A DNA stretch of 64,000 nucleotides from the NCBI GenBank assembly GCA_014529385.2, contig CM043947.1, positions 102,475,811 through 102,539,810 on the forward strand, written 5' to 3'. The DNA is from Adiantum capillus-veneris (lineage: Eukaryota > Streptophyta > Polypodiopsida > Polypodiales > Pteridaceae). The position numbers were made by a program, and so were the translations under genes. Shown one piece after another: positions 44,877-54,400 of the stretch; the stretch's first letter is position 1, and each line of letters opens with the position of its first letter. The notes under the pieces were generated by a model that was given only the letters and a program-made list of their open reading frames with translations, did no database searches and was not told the DNA's origin.

Positions 44877-46390
44877 CACGACGACCCAAAGTTAATGCGG
44901 TGTCTATAGCTACTCACAATGATCTATCCTCTATGATAGATGAGTATGCTGCTGACCCTGACTTTAGAGACATAATTGTCAGCCCTTGCTTTGGGGAAGA
45001 AAGAGGAACCATTCACCTTGCAGGATGGTTATCTTCTCCACGGAAATAAGCTATGTGTTACCCATGCCCTTCGTGAGAAAGTTATGTATGAATCCCATGC
45101 TCCTCCATATGCGGGGCATAGAGGTATTCAACCTACTCTCCGTGGAGTAGAGACGTACTTCTATTGGCCTACCATGAAAGTCGACATACAAGAGTATGTT
45201 TCAAAATGTGTAGTATGCCAAAAGACCAAGTATGATAGAGGAAAGCAACCTGGATTACTCCAGCCATTGCCTATTCCAAATTCACCATGGGAGAGTATAT
45301 CCATGGATTTCATCTTTGGATTACCCAAGTCTATCCATGGGAATACAAGAATATGGACAATAGTTTACAGGCTTAGCAAGCAAGCACATTTTATTCCTGT
45401 CAAAAAGACTATTAAGACACATCAAATGGAAACTCTCTTCATATCTCAGATTTTCAAGCACAATGGATTACCCACATCCATCGTGTTAGATAGAGATCCT
45501 AGAATGACCAGTAATTTCTGGAAAGGTCTCTTTGAAAATCTAGGAACAAGATTGAATTTCTCTTTGGCCTATCACCCACAAACGGATGGTCAAAGTGAGA
45601 TAGCCAATCTCACGATACTCGATCTACTCAAGACTTATGTTACCGAAGTAGATCAACACTCACAATGGGAAAAGTACTTACCTCTTGTAGAGTATGTCTA
45701 CAATAATACTGTACATACTTCTACGGGAAAAGCACCTTTTGAGATCATTGAGGGAAGACCTAAAAGTCCATTGCTACTCAAAGTACATGGGAAGATCTTC
45801 GCCCCGCCGATGAGTATAGCCGTGACCTACAAGAATCTTTTCAAAAGATTAGGGAGGCTATATCCATCTCTCAACAAAGGCAAAAAGCTGTTGCTTGCTG
45901 ATAAGCACAGAAGAGCCTTAATGTTCAAAGAAAATGATTGGGTCTTACTCAAGTTTCCTAAGGCTCGATTAATGCAAACGACGGGCAAAAATCCTATGGG
46001 CCATCAAAAGTATTATGCTAAACTAGCAAAAAGATACTATGGTCCTTTCCAAATCTTGAAGCCCATCAATGAGACGGCTTATCAACTCAAGTTGCCCAAC
46101 CATTGGCTCATACACAATGCCTTTCATGTAAGCCTACTTAAGTCCTACAAAGGAGAGCCACCAATTGAACCAATTATTGAAGACCCTCCCGAAGTTGAAG
46201 ACCAAGAAGAGGTGCTACAACCCGAAGCTGTTCTTCGGCATGAAGACAAGGTACTATGACATGGTAAGATTATCCGACGGTATCTTATTAAGTTCAATAA
46301 TTATCCTTTTGAAGATGCTAGATGGATGCAAGGAATACAGCTTAAGGATAGTATGAACCTTGTCAATGCTTACAATGCTACATTAGAGTA
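44877..46390 (+). pseudogene. RLG-B integrase and chromodomain-like tail
   Basis: The frame at 44976-46259 is open for 427 residues. The HHCC region has APPYAGHRGIQ and CVVCQKTK. The DDE core has SMDFIFGLP, a LDRDPRMTSNFW block (usually SDRD) and YHPQTDGQSEIAN, and the end has YGPFQI and HNAFHVSLL. After a stop at 46257-46259 the same frame goes on with IIRRYLIKFNNYPFEDARWMQ, a chromodomain-like segment, to about 46390. The N-terminal DADPDFRDII linker comes from 44880-44975 in another frame. Integrase activity is possible from the residues alone, but the element lacks everything else. Confidence 0.88.
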
Positions 46391-46749
46391 AGCAAATGTA
46401 CAAATTTCTTTTAAATGACTCATGTTTTTGTCTTATAAGACTAGTCCTCTTTTTAATTGTGCACAAATTTAACTAGTATGCATGCTTAGAATCATGTTTG
46501 TGATGACGACGTCTCTCAAACACCAAGTAAAATTTGTCACTCTACTTTGGGAGAATGAAATGGACTAAAGAGCAGACATGCTTGCGCAGCTATGTCTCCC
46601 AAGCACCAAATGGATTAGTCATCCATCTTGGAAAGATGTCGTAGGGTAAAAAGGGATCCTCTACCCGCTAAGTAAAATTGACTAATGACTAAGGCTTTAT
46701 CTCTTCTACCTCATAGTCGAGGACGACTATGATTTCAAGAGAGAGGTAA
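46391..46749 (+). other. RLG-B 3' untranslated region and polypurine tract
   Basis: The spacer between integrase and LTR has no gene. It ends TTTCAAGAGAGAGGTAA directly before the LTR, an acceptable purine tract. Confidence 0.75.
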
Positions 46750-48389
46750 TGTCATAAAATCTAATATTTAATATCTAACCAACCCAAATGATTTTCTCAT
46801 ATTAAATTGATCACTTAATGTGGGAGAATAAACGGGAACAAGTGTTAAGATATAGACATGTGCTTATAGATCTATCTCAACACGGGGCCAATGGTAAAGG
46901 GGCCCAAATGAGAGATGGTCTATCAAAGAGCAAGGCTAACAAATGGAGCATAAGACCTTAGGGTTAGCTTCATTGAAGACCTCCAATAATGTGTGTAAAA
47001 GGCCTTTGACCTTAGGTAAGCTAGGGCTGAGCTTGAGGCGCGGGAACTCGACCCAGCTCGAGGTGCTTGTCCTGCTTGTCATGCTTGATGACTAAGGTGC
47101 TTGAGGTGCTTGATGATTGAGGTGCTTGAGATGCTTGAGGTGCTTAATTATTGAGATGCTTGAGGTACTTGACATGCTTGAGATGCTAGGGTTGCACTTG
47201 AGGTGAGAACCCAGCCCAAACTTAAAGTGCTTATGAGCCAAGCTTGTGGTGGGAACTGGGCCTATGCATGAGAGATTGAGGTGTCAAAAAGTCAAAGATT
47301 CAATCCCTACAAGGAGGGGGCGAGCCCTACATGAGGGGGGATGAGAGAGAACACCCACATACTCACACAAGGCATGCATGGTACAAAGAAAGCAAAAGGG
47401 ACACTTGTCAAGTTCCTCCTCATGTTGCCCTCATGGTGTGCCTGAAGCCTATTGGTTGGCCACCCAAGGGGTCCAATAATAATTTAGGAGATTTAATTAA
47501 TTGATTTAGCATTTATCTAGCCCTCTCTCTCAAAGGGGAAAGGGGGACACTTGTCTCAAGGCTACCCTTGCTGCTTGTAATGCCTCCTGCTTGTGATTGG
47601 CTAGGCCTAGAGGGATCCAATGAGCTTCAAGCATGAGCTACAAGGGGGGGTCGACCCAAGCAAGCTAGGGGGTTGCTTAGGGGGTATACTCACCCACACA
47701 CACTCACAAATACTCTCATTGTGTGCTATGCAAAGTGCAAGAGCTCCCTCTCCTTCTCCAAGCAAGTAGAGGTTGCGAGCCTACACCAACACTCTTGGAT
47801 ATGGAGTGCAAATCCAACCAAGAGCCATGCTTCAATGCTTAAGCTTGCCATCTTCTTCTTCTTCATTACTATGCTATTATGTATGCTAGCAACAAGAGTT
47901 ATGATAAGTGAGGAACTAATTCTTTCTCCTACGAAATGTTTCTTCTTCCTCTTCCCTACCCTCATTCCCTGCTAGCTCTCTCCACCTTCGAAGGTGTTTG
48001 AGGTCTTGGGACTGAGGCTTGGGATAGTTAAAGCTTTCTTCAAGTTTATGTTATGTTTGTGATGCATGAAGCTTTCCATCTTCATTGCATCACCTAGGTC
48101 ACAAGGAACACAAAGATTGTATTGTAACAAGTCTCTCTTAATGGGAGAAATCATAATACAAATGCCTATTGGAGGGGGGACCGGCTCCACATAAATCCGG
48201 TCCTCAACTGTTGTCATGTTCTCTAAATTATCTCTCTTGCAAAAGTATTGTTCATGCCAAGTTAACTAATTGCTATGATTATGTTGCTATCTTCAACTAT
48301 GTTCACCCGCTATGCTCACAAAGTCATTTTTCAAAAGTACTTTCATTAATTTCTGCTACTCTCAAGTTAAATAGGCCAATTCCATTACA
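46750..48389 (+). repeat. RLG-B 3' LTR
   Basis: A 1640-bp LTR running from TGTCATAAAATC to CCAATTCCATTACA. It contains degenerate CTTGAGGTG repeats at about 47050-47180. Confidence 0.95.
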
Positions 48390-48475
48390 CCTAGCGCTGC
48401 CTTGCTATTGGTAAAATCTTCCATTCGCCATCGTCACTGTACCCCACAAAAACACTTCCGGAAGTATCTTTTTTT

Positions 48476-48535
48476 AAAGAATCTTTGTTCTATACTTGTG
48501 TTAAGTTGATGTCCTTGGCTCCCTTCATTGAAAGC

Positions 48536-48632
<97 letters not shown>

Positions 48633-49469
48633 TGAGCAACATGGTAGCCACTTGCTTGGTTGGCATGTGAATTGTAGGTCTATGTGCAAAGGTGGTAGCA
48701 CTTTTTACTCCCACCATTTTGCTACCGGCCACTCTTCTAATAGTCATAACCTTCTACATAGGGACACCAACGGCTTAAGCCTCGACCCACACCTTGGTGA
48801 GCCTTTTGTTACTAGTAGCCGTTTCTTGTTCGTAGATAACTTCTTGTTCTTAAGCACCGACCACCAACACGATGGAGAGATCCATGGCCAAGGATAGATA
48901 GGACTACATGGGTAAATCTAGCTGTAGGTCCTCCGTCGTGCATTTACAAGCTCGAATTAACTTGCACCTCGACACAACAATATTGTTGTGGTTCCCGTGT
49001 GCTTGTGCTGGCATAGTGGTTAGAACTTTTGACACATAACTTCGAAATTGGAAGGCTTGGCATTATGGTGCAATGACATTTGGATTGGGCCTAAAAGTCT
49101 ACGCACATGCAATTACAGGAATGAAGGAGAGAGAGGTTCTGAACTTTGCTCGAGCTATTGCTTGAAGGGTTTCCCGCACATGATGACTCCACAGTGAGGG
49201 TAGACATTAAGAAAACAGTGGGCTGCTGCAAGCAATCTACAATTTCTGCAAGAAAAAGGGAGACACCATGACTAACTATGTCCTGCGCCCTACTAATGCG
49301 AGCTAGCTCTAGCAGTAAGAATATTTGAACCACGTCAGTTTCTACATGCCGCAACGACTTATTTCATTAACATGTGTGCAAGCTTTGAATGTATGTCTTA
49401 TATTTTGCATTGAATTGATCGATTAAACTCAAGGTGCATCAGATGGCCTGCCTAGAAGGTCCATCTCAT
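48476..49469. other. Spacer with (CA)n-(GA)n microsatellite
   Basis: A compound tract of (CA)n at about 48537-48562 and (GA)n at 48566-48627 is the only clear structure. The open frame at 48652-48897 has no recognisable motifs. Confidence 0.7.
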
Positions 49470-49942
49470 GGGGATGTGCTTCTCCTTGTTTATATGTGCC
49501 ACGGGGTGCAAACCATGGGATCAATGGCCCATATTCAAATCAGGGCTACCATTGAATCTCGGTCATCAATCCGTACAAACTAATCTTAGGATCTTCTTGG
49601 GATCTCAAGATTAGTTTTTCTAGAATCTCGAAAAATCAATGTTTAACTGCATCTCAAGCAAGATACAGACATGGGACTTATAAGTTGTCACCCTGCTGGT
49701 GAGGGTTCAAATAGTGGGTGCAAGGTAGTGGGGCATCCCGAGATTAAGCCTTTCACCCGGATATTATTTTTTCCAAATTCCAAAACTAGTTTTTACATGT
49801 CAATGGTCGAGATTTAGTAGGGCCCCCAATCTATTCTATATATTAAGCAGAGAGACATTCAAGGGTTCACGTGGTGCAATTTACTTCATCCGACAGTGTG
49901 GCCCTACATCTCCGGCAACAGTCAGGACAGTGCGTGCGCAAG

Positions 49943-49991
<49 letters not shown>

Positions 49992-50095
49992 GGCCGAAGG
50001 CCGCTGGCCACACTAGTTTGAATATAAGCAGTCGATCCCATGGTTTGCACCTCGTGGCACTTAAAGGGGAGGGATGTGCTGGCATGACATAGTAT
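49470..50095. repeat. Fold-back element with long inverted arms
   Basis: The left arm (about 49470-49615) and right arm (about 49780-50095) are inverted copies at about 75-80% by eye. Both carry GTGCCACG-GGTGCAAACCATGGG with ATC next. The right arm is interrupted by a Helitron-like insertion at 49830-50016; with that ignored, the two arms pair continuously. About 165 bp of loop lies between. The family is not recognised. Confidence 0.7.
49830..50016 (+). mobile_element. Short Helitron-like (non-autonomous) insertion
   Basis: It begins TCTATTCTATATATTAAG, the usual TC start with an AT-rich leader of plant Helitrons. It ends with a GTGGCC/GGCCAC hairpin (49990-49995 with 50006-50011), one base, then CTAG, flanked by A on the left and T on the right as in Helitron A/T insertion sites. 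There is no target duplication. A (GA)n tract of about 40 nt precedes the hairpin. The inverted arm shows the uninterrupted site. The hairpin is closer to CTAG than is usual, which lowers confidence. Confidence 0.65.
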
Positions 50096-50111
50096 AGGTA
50101 GAAGGCCACGG

Positions 50112-50623
50112 GACTATTTGACACCACTTTGTCAGGTGGGATCTACGGTCCAGCATCTTCGAACGATGTGAACCATCCATTTATTCTCAAGAATAAAAGG
50201 ATTCTGGCTGGTTGAGCCCCTGCAACTCGAACCCACCACCTACGCAACCAGAGGCCACAACTCTCCCATTAAGCTATCGCGCGCCACTTGAAATGGAGGT
50301 GTGTACATAGAATAGAATCATATAGCAAAAATGACGGGGTGGAGATCACATGGTGGTCACTTGGAGATCACTTTGGGATGGACGGGGTCACACTGCAATC
50401 ACTTTGGGATAGTCGGGGTCACACTATAATCACTTGGTAATGGGTGGGGTCACAAGGTGATCACATGTCGATTGGGATTCACATGGGGATCACTTGGCGG
50501 TCACTTGATGTTCACATCAAATTTACTTGGTGTTCACTTTAATTGTGATCACATGGTGATCACTTGGAGATCGTAGATCCCACCTGAGAGAAGTGGTGTC
50601 AATAGAAGTGGTGTCAATTAGTC
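50112..50623. mobile_element. TIR element (MITE-like)
   Basis: The left end GACTATTTGACACCACTT followed by TGTCAGGTGGGATCTAC (50112-50146) is matched inverted at 50573-50623. There the right arm carries an extra copy of a 15-bp segment (GTGTCAATAGAAGTG). About 510 bp long, no coding region. A tRNA-like SINE head lies inside, and 50340-50572 is built of degenerate GATCACTTGG-like repeats. No certain target duplication is visible. Confidence 0.6.
50205..50292 (-). other. tRNA-like SINE head
   Basis: On the minus strand an A box, GATAGCTTAATGGGAGAG, and a B box, GGTGGGTTCGAGTTGC, are spaced about 30 nt apart after a GTGGCGCGC start. This is the arrangement of a tRNA-derived RNA polymerase III promoter. 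The T-arm does not pair well, so it is a SINE head rather than a working tRNA gene. Confidence 0.55.
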
Positions 50624-50639
50624 ATGAGGGGTGGAAGGG

Positions 50640-51402
50640 CCTTAAGAATATTTACTTGTTCTGAAGCAGTGTCCCCCGCCAGCGTCTGCAGGAAGAAGCT
50701 CTTCGCCCCTCGATCTCTCCTCTCGTCGCTCTCTCTCTCTACCCTTTGCTTAGGGTATCGGCTCATCAAACGGTTTCCAAAAAAACCATGGCGACCACGG
50801 CCTTCGGACCTTCTTCACCTTCTCCTTTCTCTCTCTTGATCATCATCGTCATTGCCCACTTCGCGCTTTCGCTTCTTCTTCACCATCATCGCCTTGCCCG
50901 CCCCTTCCTTCTATCTCTGCTCTTTCTGCTCCTTCTCCTATTTCCCTTCCCTCCGTCTCCGTCACCGTTCTCCGCTCTGCGTTGGTCTGTCAGTTGCTTT
51001 CGACTTCGTGGCTTTTCGACGCCTCTGTCGCGTTGAAGAAGAACATCGAGCCTTTCTTCTCTCGCCAGCAGCATCTGCATCGGATTTTGCACAGGGGTCT
51101 CAGGTATGGAATCAAAGAAACGCTAATTTTACGCTGCCGCCATAGCATTGTTTCTTTAAGATTTTGTGTCTGTCGATGCCATAGCCGGGAGGTTTCCTAC
51201 ACAGATCCTTGATTTTGAAGAAGGGAGATTCTGGTGTGTGGCTGGCTTCCAGTACAGGTCCTTGTCCTCCCCTCAGAAGCTTGTCCTGATTCTATTTTTC
51301 AATAATTCACGGGTAATTAGCGCACAGAATAGACTGTAATCTATAGGTAGTTTTTGCAGGTTGAAAGGTTGCTGCATTGCGAATCCTCTGCCTGTTATTG
51401 CG
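50640..51402 (+). other. 5' UTR of the NFRKB-like gene, with one intron
   Basis: A CT-rich leader region at about 50700-50960 is typical of plant 5' UTRs. A donor CAG/GTATGG at 51103/51104 and an acceptor TTTTTGCAG/GTTG at 51359/51360 define a 256-bp intron. Short ORFs in the leader, including the ATG near 50789, could be upstream ORFs. The transcription start is not visible. Confidence 0.65.
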
Positions 51403-53988
51403 ATGGGCATCTTTCGTGCAGGTGTGCGTGTTGCTAGGGCACTCAGCCAGGCACCATCAAGTTCATCCAGTGATGATGAGGAAGTGGTGGTGCAGAAGCA
51501 CAAAGTCAGGAAAAGTAGTGATAAGATTAACGAGGTTGGAGTTCTTCCCTGCATTACAAAGGATGCATCAGACCATTACCAGGTTGGGGAAAGTACTTGT
51601 CAGTTGCCTCAGGAGCTTTTTGAGTTGTCGAATCTGGGTGATATCCTCTCCCTGCAGTCGTGGAATGAGTGTCTCTCAGAGAAAGAGAGGCAACAACTTT
51701 CTGCGTATCTCCCGGTTATGGAACTTGGGTCATTTCAAAAGACTTTGGGGGAGGTTTTTAGTGCGCATAATATGTATTTTGGAAGCCCTATGGAGCATTT
51801 ATGGCAACAGCTGACAGGTGGTTTATGCAATCCTACTGTAGTGAGGACTCACCAAACTCTTACAGCATTACAGAGGAGAGAATATTATCATGATTTGCGT
51901 TGTTATCACAATGGGATGGTGAACTCCCTTACAGAAATGCGGGAGCTCTGGATGAGTGATCCAGATGCTAACCTTGAAGAAAAGCTCAGCTCATGGAATG
52001 GATGGAAATCATCTGAAGCTGCCCGCATGAAGGGACGAAAAGCTTGTGAAGATAGAGGCCAGACAGAATGCACAACTAGACCTGTTGGGACTTCAAATGC
52101 TGGCTCATTGATATCTGCAGACCGGGGCATTAATGAAGAATTAGCTGTGCATTCTGACTTGGAGTCCGATCAAGTTTTTGATTGCACTATTACTCAAACA
52201 ACTCCTATTAATTTTGAAAGGGTTCAAAATCAAATAGCAGATCAAGCAGAGACAAGCTCCATTCACAAGATGAATTTGAGTCTCAGGGATAATGCCTTAT
52301 CAGGGGGGTCACATGTGAAGCAAAAGTCTACATCTCAGGAAAGTTTTGAACGCAGAAGTAGAAAGCGGAAACACATGAAAGGCAATGGTAAGGAGTTCAG
52401 GGCTATAGTTTCCTGGGAATATGAGAATGCATATTTATCAAAGGTCCAGAATGGTGGATATAGGGATTCTGGTCTCAATGCGTCAGAAATGATGGTGAGG
52501 AACTCAAGTGCTGGTATACATCCCAATGTTGACAAAAAGGAGCTTGATAAGCGTATCTCATCAATTGACCAGCGAGGCCGGTCTCAGAGTCGTGTCATTA
52601 AACTGATGAAAAGTGCTCAATCCACTTTTGTTCCACCCTTGACGCCTGGTTTCACGTTTTCGACCTTGCACTTTCTCTCTGCAGTAAGGGCTTCGTTTTT
52701 TGATGATATGATACCTGATGGGGTTGGGTGCTTGACATTCAGTGAGATAGTTGCAAGAGTTGAAGCTTGTCCAGGAGACATACGGGTTTTGTCGGCGCAG
52801 TTTCCCTTGGACTGTTTAGTTCGAGGTGCATTGAAAGTTCTTGCTTTGACATCAAAGGCACCTGCCATGGATGATTTCAAGCCACTTGTTTCCTATGATA
52901 AGGCCAGGAGGTACTGGTCGTGGATTGGAACTTTGTCTGGCGACTTCTGTACTTTTACAGAGGCTGATTTGCAAGCAATGTCAGAGGTATGGAGTATTTC
53001 TGCAGAAACTCTCAATGAGCTACTTGACATCTTTGAAAAATGGCTCAAAAATATAGAGAAGACTTTACAGCAGCTATGGCAACTTAGGCAAATTCCATTG
53101 CCAGCATTCCCAGTTTTTCCCGATGAGAAAGAGAGATTTAGAGAGTTGAGAGCTCAGAAGGGTTCTACAACTCTCCTTCCCAGCTCTTATGAAATGAGGG
53201 CCCTGTTTCGAAAGGAAGAGCGAGTGCGCTATTCTACTTTGGAGATAGCATTTCGCTATACAACGGCAGATGGGCAAAAATCTGCTGTTGCACCGCTGAG
53301 AAAATTAGGTGGAAAATCAAGAGCCAAAGCAAGAGATCACTTTATGTTGCGATCAGACCGGCCCTCTCATATTACGATTCTTTGTCTTGTGAGGGATGCT
53401 GCTGCCAGACTGCCTCAGGGAATTGGTACACGGGCAGATGTGTGCATTCTCCTCAGAGACTCGCAATTTATTGAAGATGTGTCAGATGTGCAGCTGAGTC
53501 AAGTGGTGAGCGGTGCTCTGGACCGGCTGCACTATGAAAGGGACCCTTGTGTTCGATATGATCAAGACAAGAAGCTCTGGCTTTATCTGCATGGCGAAAG
53601 AGAGGAAGAGGACTTTGAGGAGGGGGGAACGGCATCGACAAGAAGCTCGAGGAGGAGTAAGAAAGATGGTGATACTGCAACGGTATTACCTGCACAAGGG
53701 AATGGCTTTGATGATGATATGTCCGAACCAGAATCAGGTTCTGGCTCTGTCAACGGCCTTGATGATGCAAGGAAGTCTGCCTCACCTGAGTTCTCTTTTG
53801 AGCATGATCAGAATGGGGTCACTCCTTCATTGGTACGCGGGCCTGCTGGTGGGCAAGGGCGGGAGGAAGTATTACTTCCTTTTATTGATGTTCCTGCCTC
53901 AATGCAGCCTTTTTGTGGGACTATGGAGAGTCATCTGATGGGCTGGGAAGTTTACAAAGCAGGAAAGGAGCTTTCGATCACGCATTAG
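51403..53988 (+). CDS. NFRKB: NFRKB-like subunit of the INO80 chromatin-remodelling complex
   Basis: The 861-residue product starts at the ATG at 51403; upstream in-frame codons follow the leader acceptor but have no ATG. Residues 20-27 are Ser/Asp-rich. Residues about 60-190 match the N-terminal helical region of plant NFRKB proteins (QLPQELFELSNLGDILSLQSW, YLPVMELGSF, FGSPMEHLW, YYHDLRCYHNGMV), corresponding to the DEUBAD-type fold. A basic RRSRKRKHMK stretch near residue 318 may be a nuclear signal. Residues about 410-570 form a conserved helical block. Residues about 645-730 match the NFRKB winged-helix domain (SHITILCLVRDAAARLPQG, LWLYLHGE). The C-terminus is acidic and Ser-rich. In animals and plants NFRKB belongs to INO80, which moves nucleosomes in the nucleus. 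The whole CDS is one exon. Family assignment is from memory of the family. Confidence 0.87.
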   Translation: MGIFRAGVRVARALSQAPSSSSSDDEEVVVQKHKVRKSSDKINEVGVLPCITKDASDHYQVGESTCQLPQELFELSNLGDILSLQSWNECLSEKERQQLSAYLPVMELGSFQKTLGEVFSAHNMYFGSPMEHLWQQLTGGLCNPTVVRTHQTLTALQRREYYHDLRCYHNGMVNSLTEMRELWMSDPDANLEEKLSSWNGWKSSEAARMKGRKACEDRGQTECTTRPVGTSNAGSLISADRGINEELAVHSDLESDQVFDCTITQTTPINFERVQNQIADQAETSSIHKMNLSLRDNALSGGSHVKQKSTSQESFERRSRKRKHMKGNGKEFRAIVSWEYENAYLSKVQNGGYRDSGLNASEMMVRNSSAGIHPNVDKKELDKRISSIDQRGRSQSRVIKLMKSAQSTFVPPLTPGFTFSTLHFLSAVRASFFDDMIPDGVGCLTFSEIVARVEACPGDIRVLSAQFPLDCLVRGALKVLALTSKAPAMDDFKPLVSYDKARRYWSWIGTLSGDFCTFTEADLQAMSEVWSISAETLNELLDIFEKWLKNIEKTLQQLWQLRQIPLPAFPVFPDEKERFRELRAQKGSTTLLPSSYEMRALFRKEERVRYSTLEIAFRYTTADGQKSAVAPLRKLGGKSRAKARDHFMLRSDRPSHITILCLVRDAAARLPQGIGTRADVCILLRDSQFIEDVSDVQLSQVVSGALDRLHYERDPCVRYDQDKKLWLYLHGEREEEDFEEGGTASTRSSRRSKKDGDTATVLPAQGNGFDDDMSEPESGSGSVNGLDDARKSASPEFSFEHDQNGVTPSLVRGPAGGQGREEVLLPFIDVPASMQPFCGTMESHLMGWEVYKAGKELSITH

Positions 53989-54400
53989 AGCCCACTGAAG
54001 AGCCTTTGAGGTGGTTGATGACCTTTTCCTGGTTTTGGTGCGGGTCCTGCAGGGCGTATCCCTGTTTCTGAAACTGTAAATACAATTTTTGCCTTGTGAT
54101 GTAACAGTAAAATCCCTTGTTGTATGTGCTTGGAGCCTTTTGTTTGTGGGCTTCGCCTGCTTGTCTTTTTACTGGGAATACCGATCTTGTACAGCTGTTG
54201 CAGCATGGCAGAGCTGCCCAGATATGCGTTGAGCGGCCCACAAAGAACTCACACATCTCAAACTGGCAAAATGGATGTATGCTTTCCAACATTTTTGAAA
54301 TGTCATTGCGAATCATCCTGGGGATCATTTGCTGAAAATTACTGCGCTTCTTGCTTTAAGCCAGTCTCTCTCTTGCCATATGTGCTATGAGTTGGGGGTC
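53989..54400 (+). other. Probable 3' UTR of the NFRKB-like gene
   Basis: This stretch continues with T-rich sequence and no competing ORF of note. No perfect AATAAA is evident; AATACA at about 54079 is the nearest match. The end is a guess. Confidence 0.45.

Larger units (their letters stand above)
44231..48389 (+). mobile_element. RLG-B: gypsy element with large internal deletion
   Basis: A truncated 5' LTR (44231 to about 44876) joins directly to the RNase H/integrase linker, followed by integrase and an intact 3' LTR (46750-48389). The flanks are CCCAG (44226-44230) and CCTAG (48390-48394), a 5-bp target duplication with one mismatch. The end of the 5' LTR, primer site, gag, protease, reverse transcriptase and RNase H are all gone. 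A solo LTR of the same family sits at 7376-9025. Confidence 0.92.
37832..48459 (-). mobile_element. Full-length L1-type LINE C, interrupted by RLG-B
   Basis: An identical 16-bp word, GGAAGTATC followed by seven T, occurs at 37816-37831 and 48460-48475 and bounds the element as a target-site duplication. On the minus strand the order is 5' UTR (48459 to about 43510, containing the RLG-B insertion), ORF1 (43508-42057), ORF2 (about 41850-38226) and a 3' UTR ending GTGAGTTTTGC near 37842. Without the inserted RLG-B the LINE is about 6.5 kb, a normal full length for a plant L1. ORF1 is open; ORF2 has several stops. Confidence 0.88.

Noticed and set aside
50205-50292. Functional tRNA gene on the minus strand
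   Set aside because: Both promoter boxes are present but the T-arm and anticodon arm do not pair properly; a SINE head fits better.
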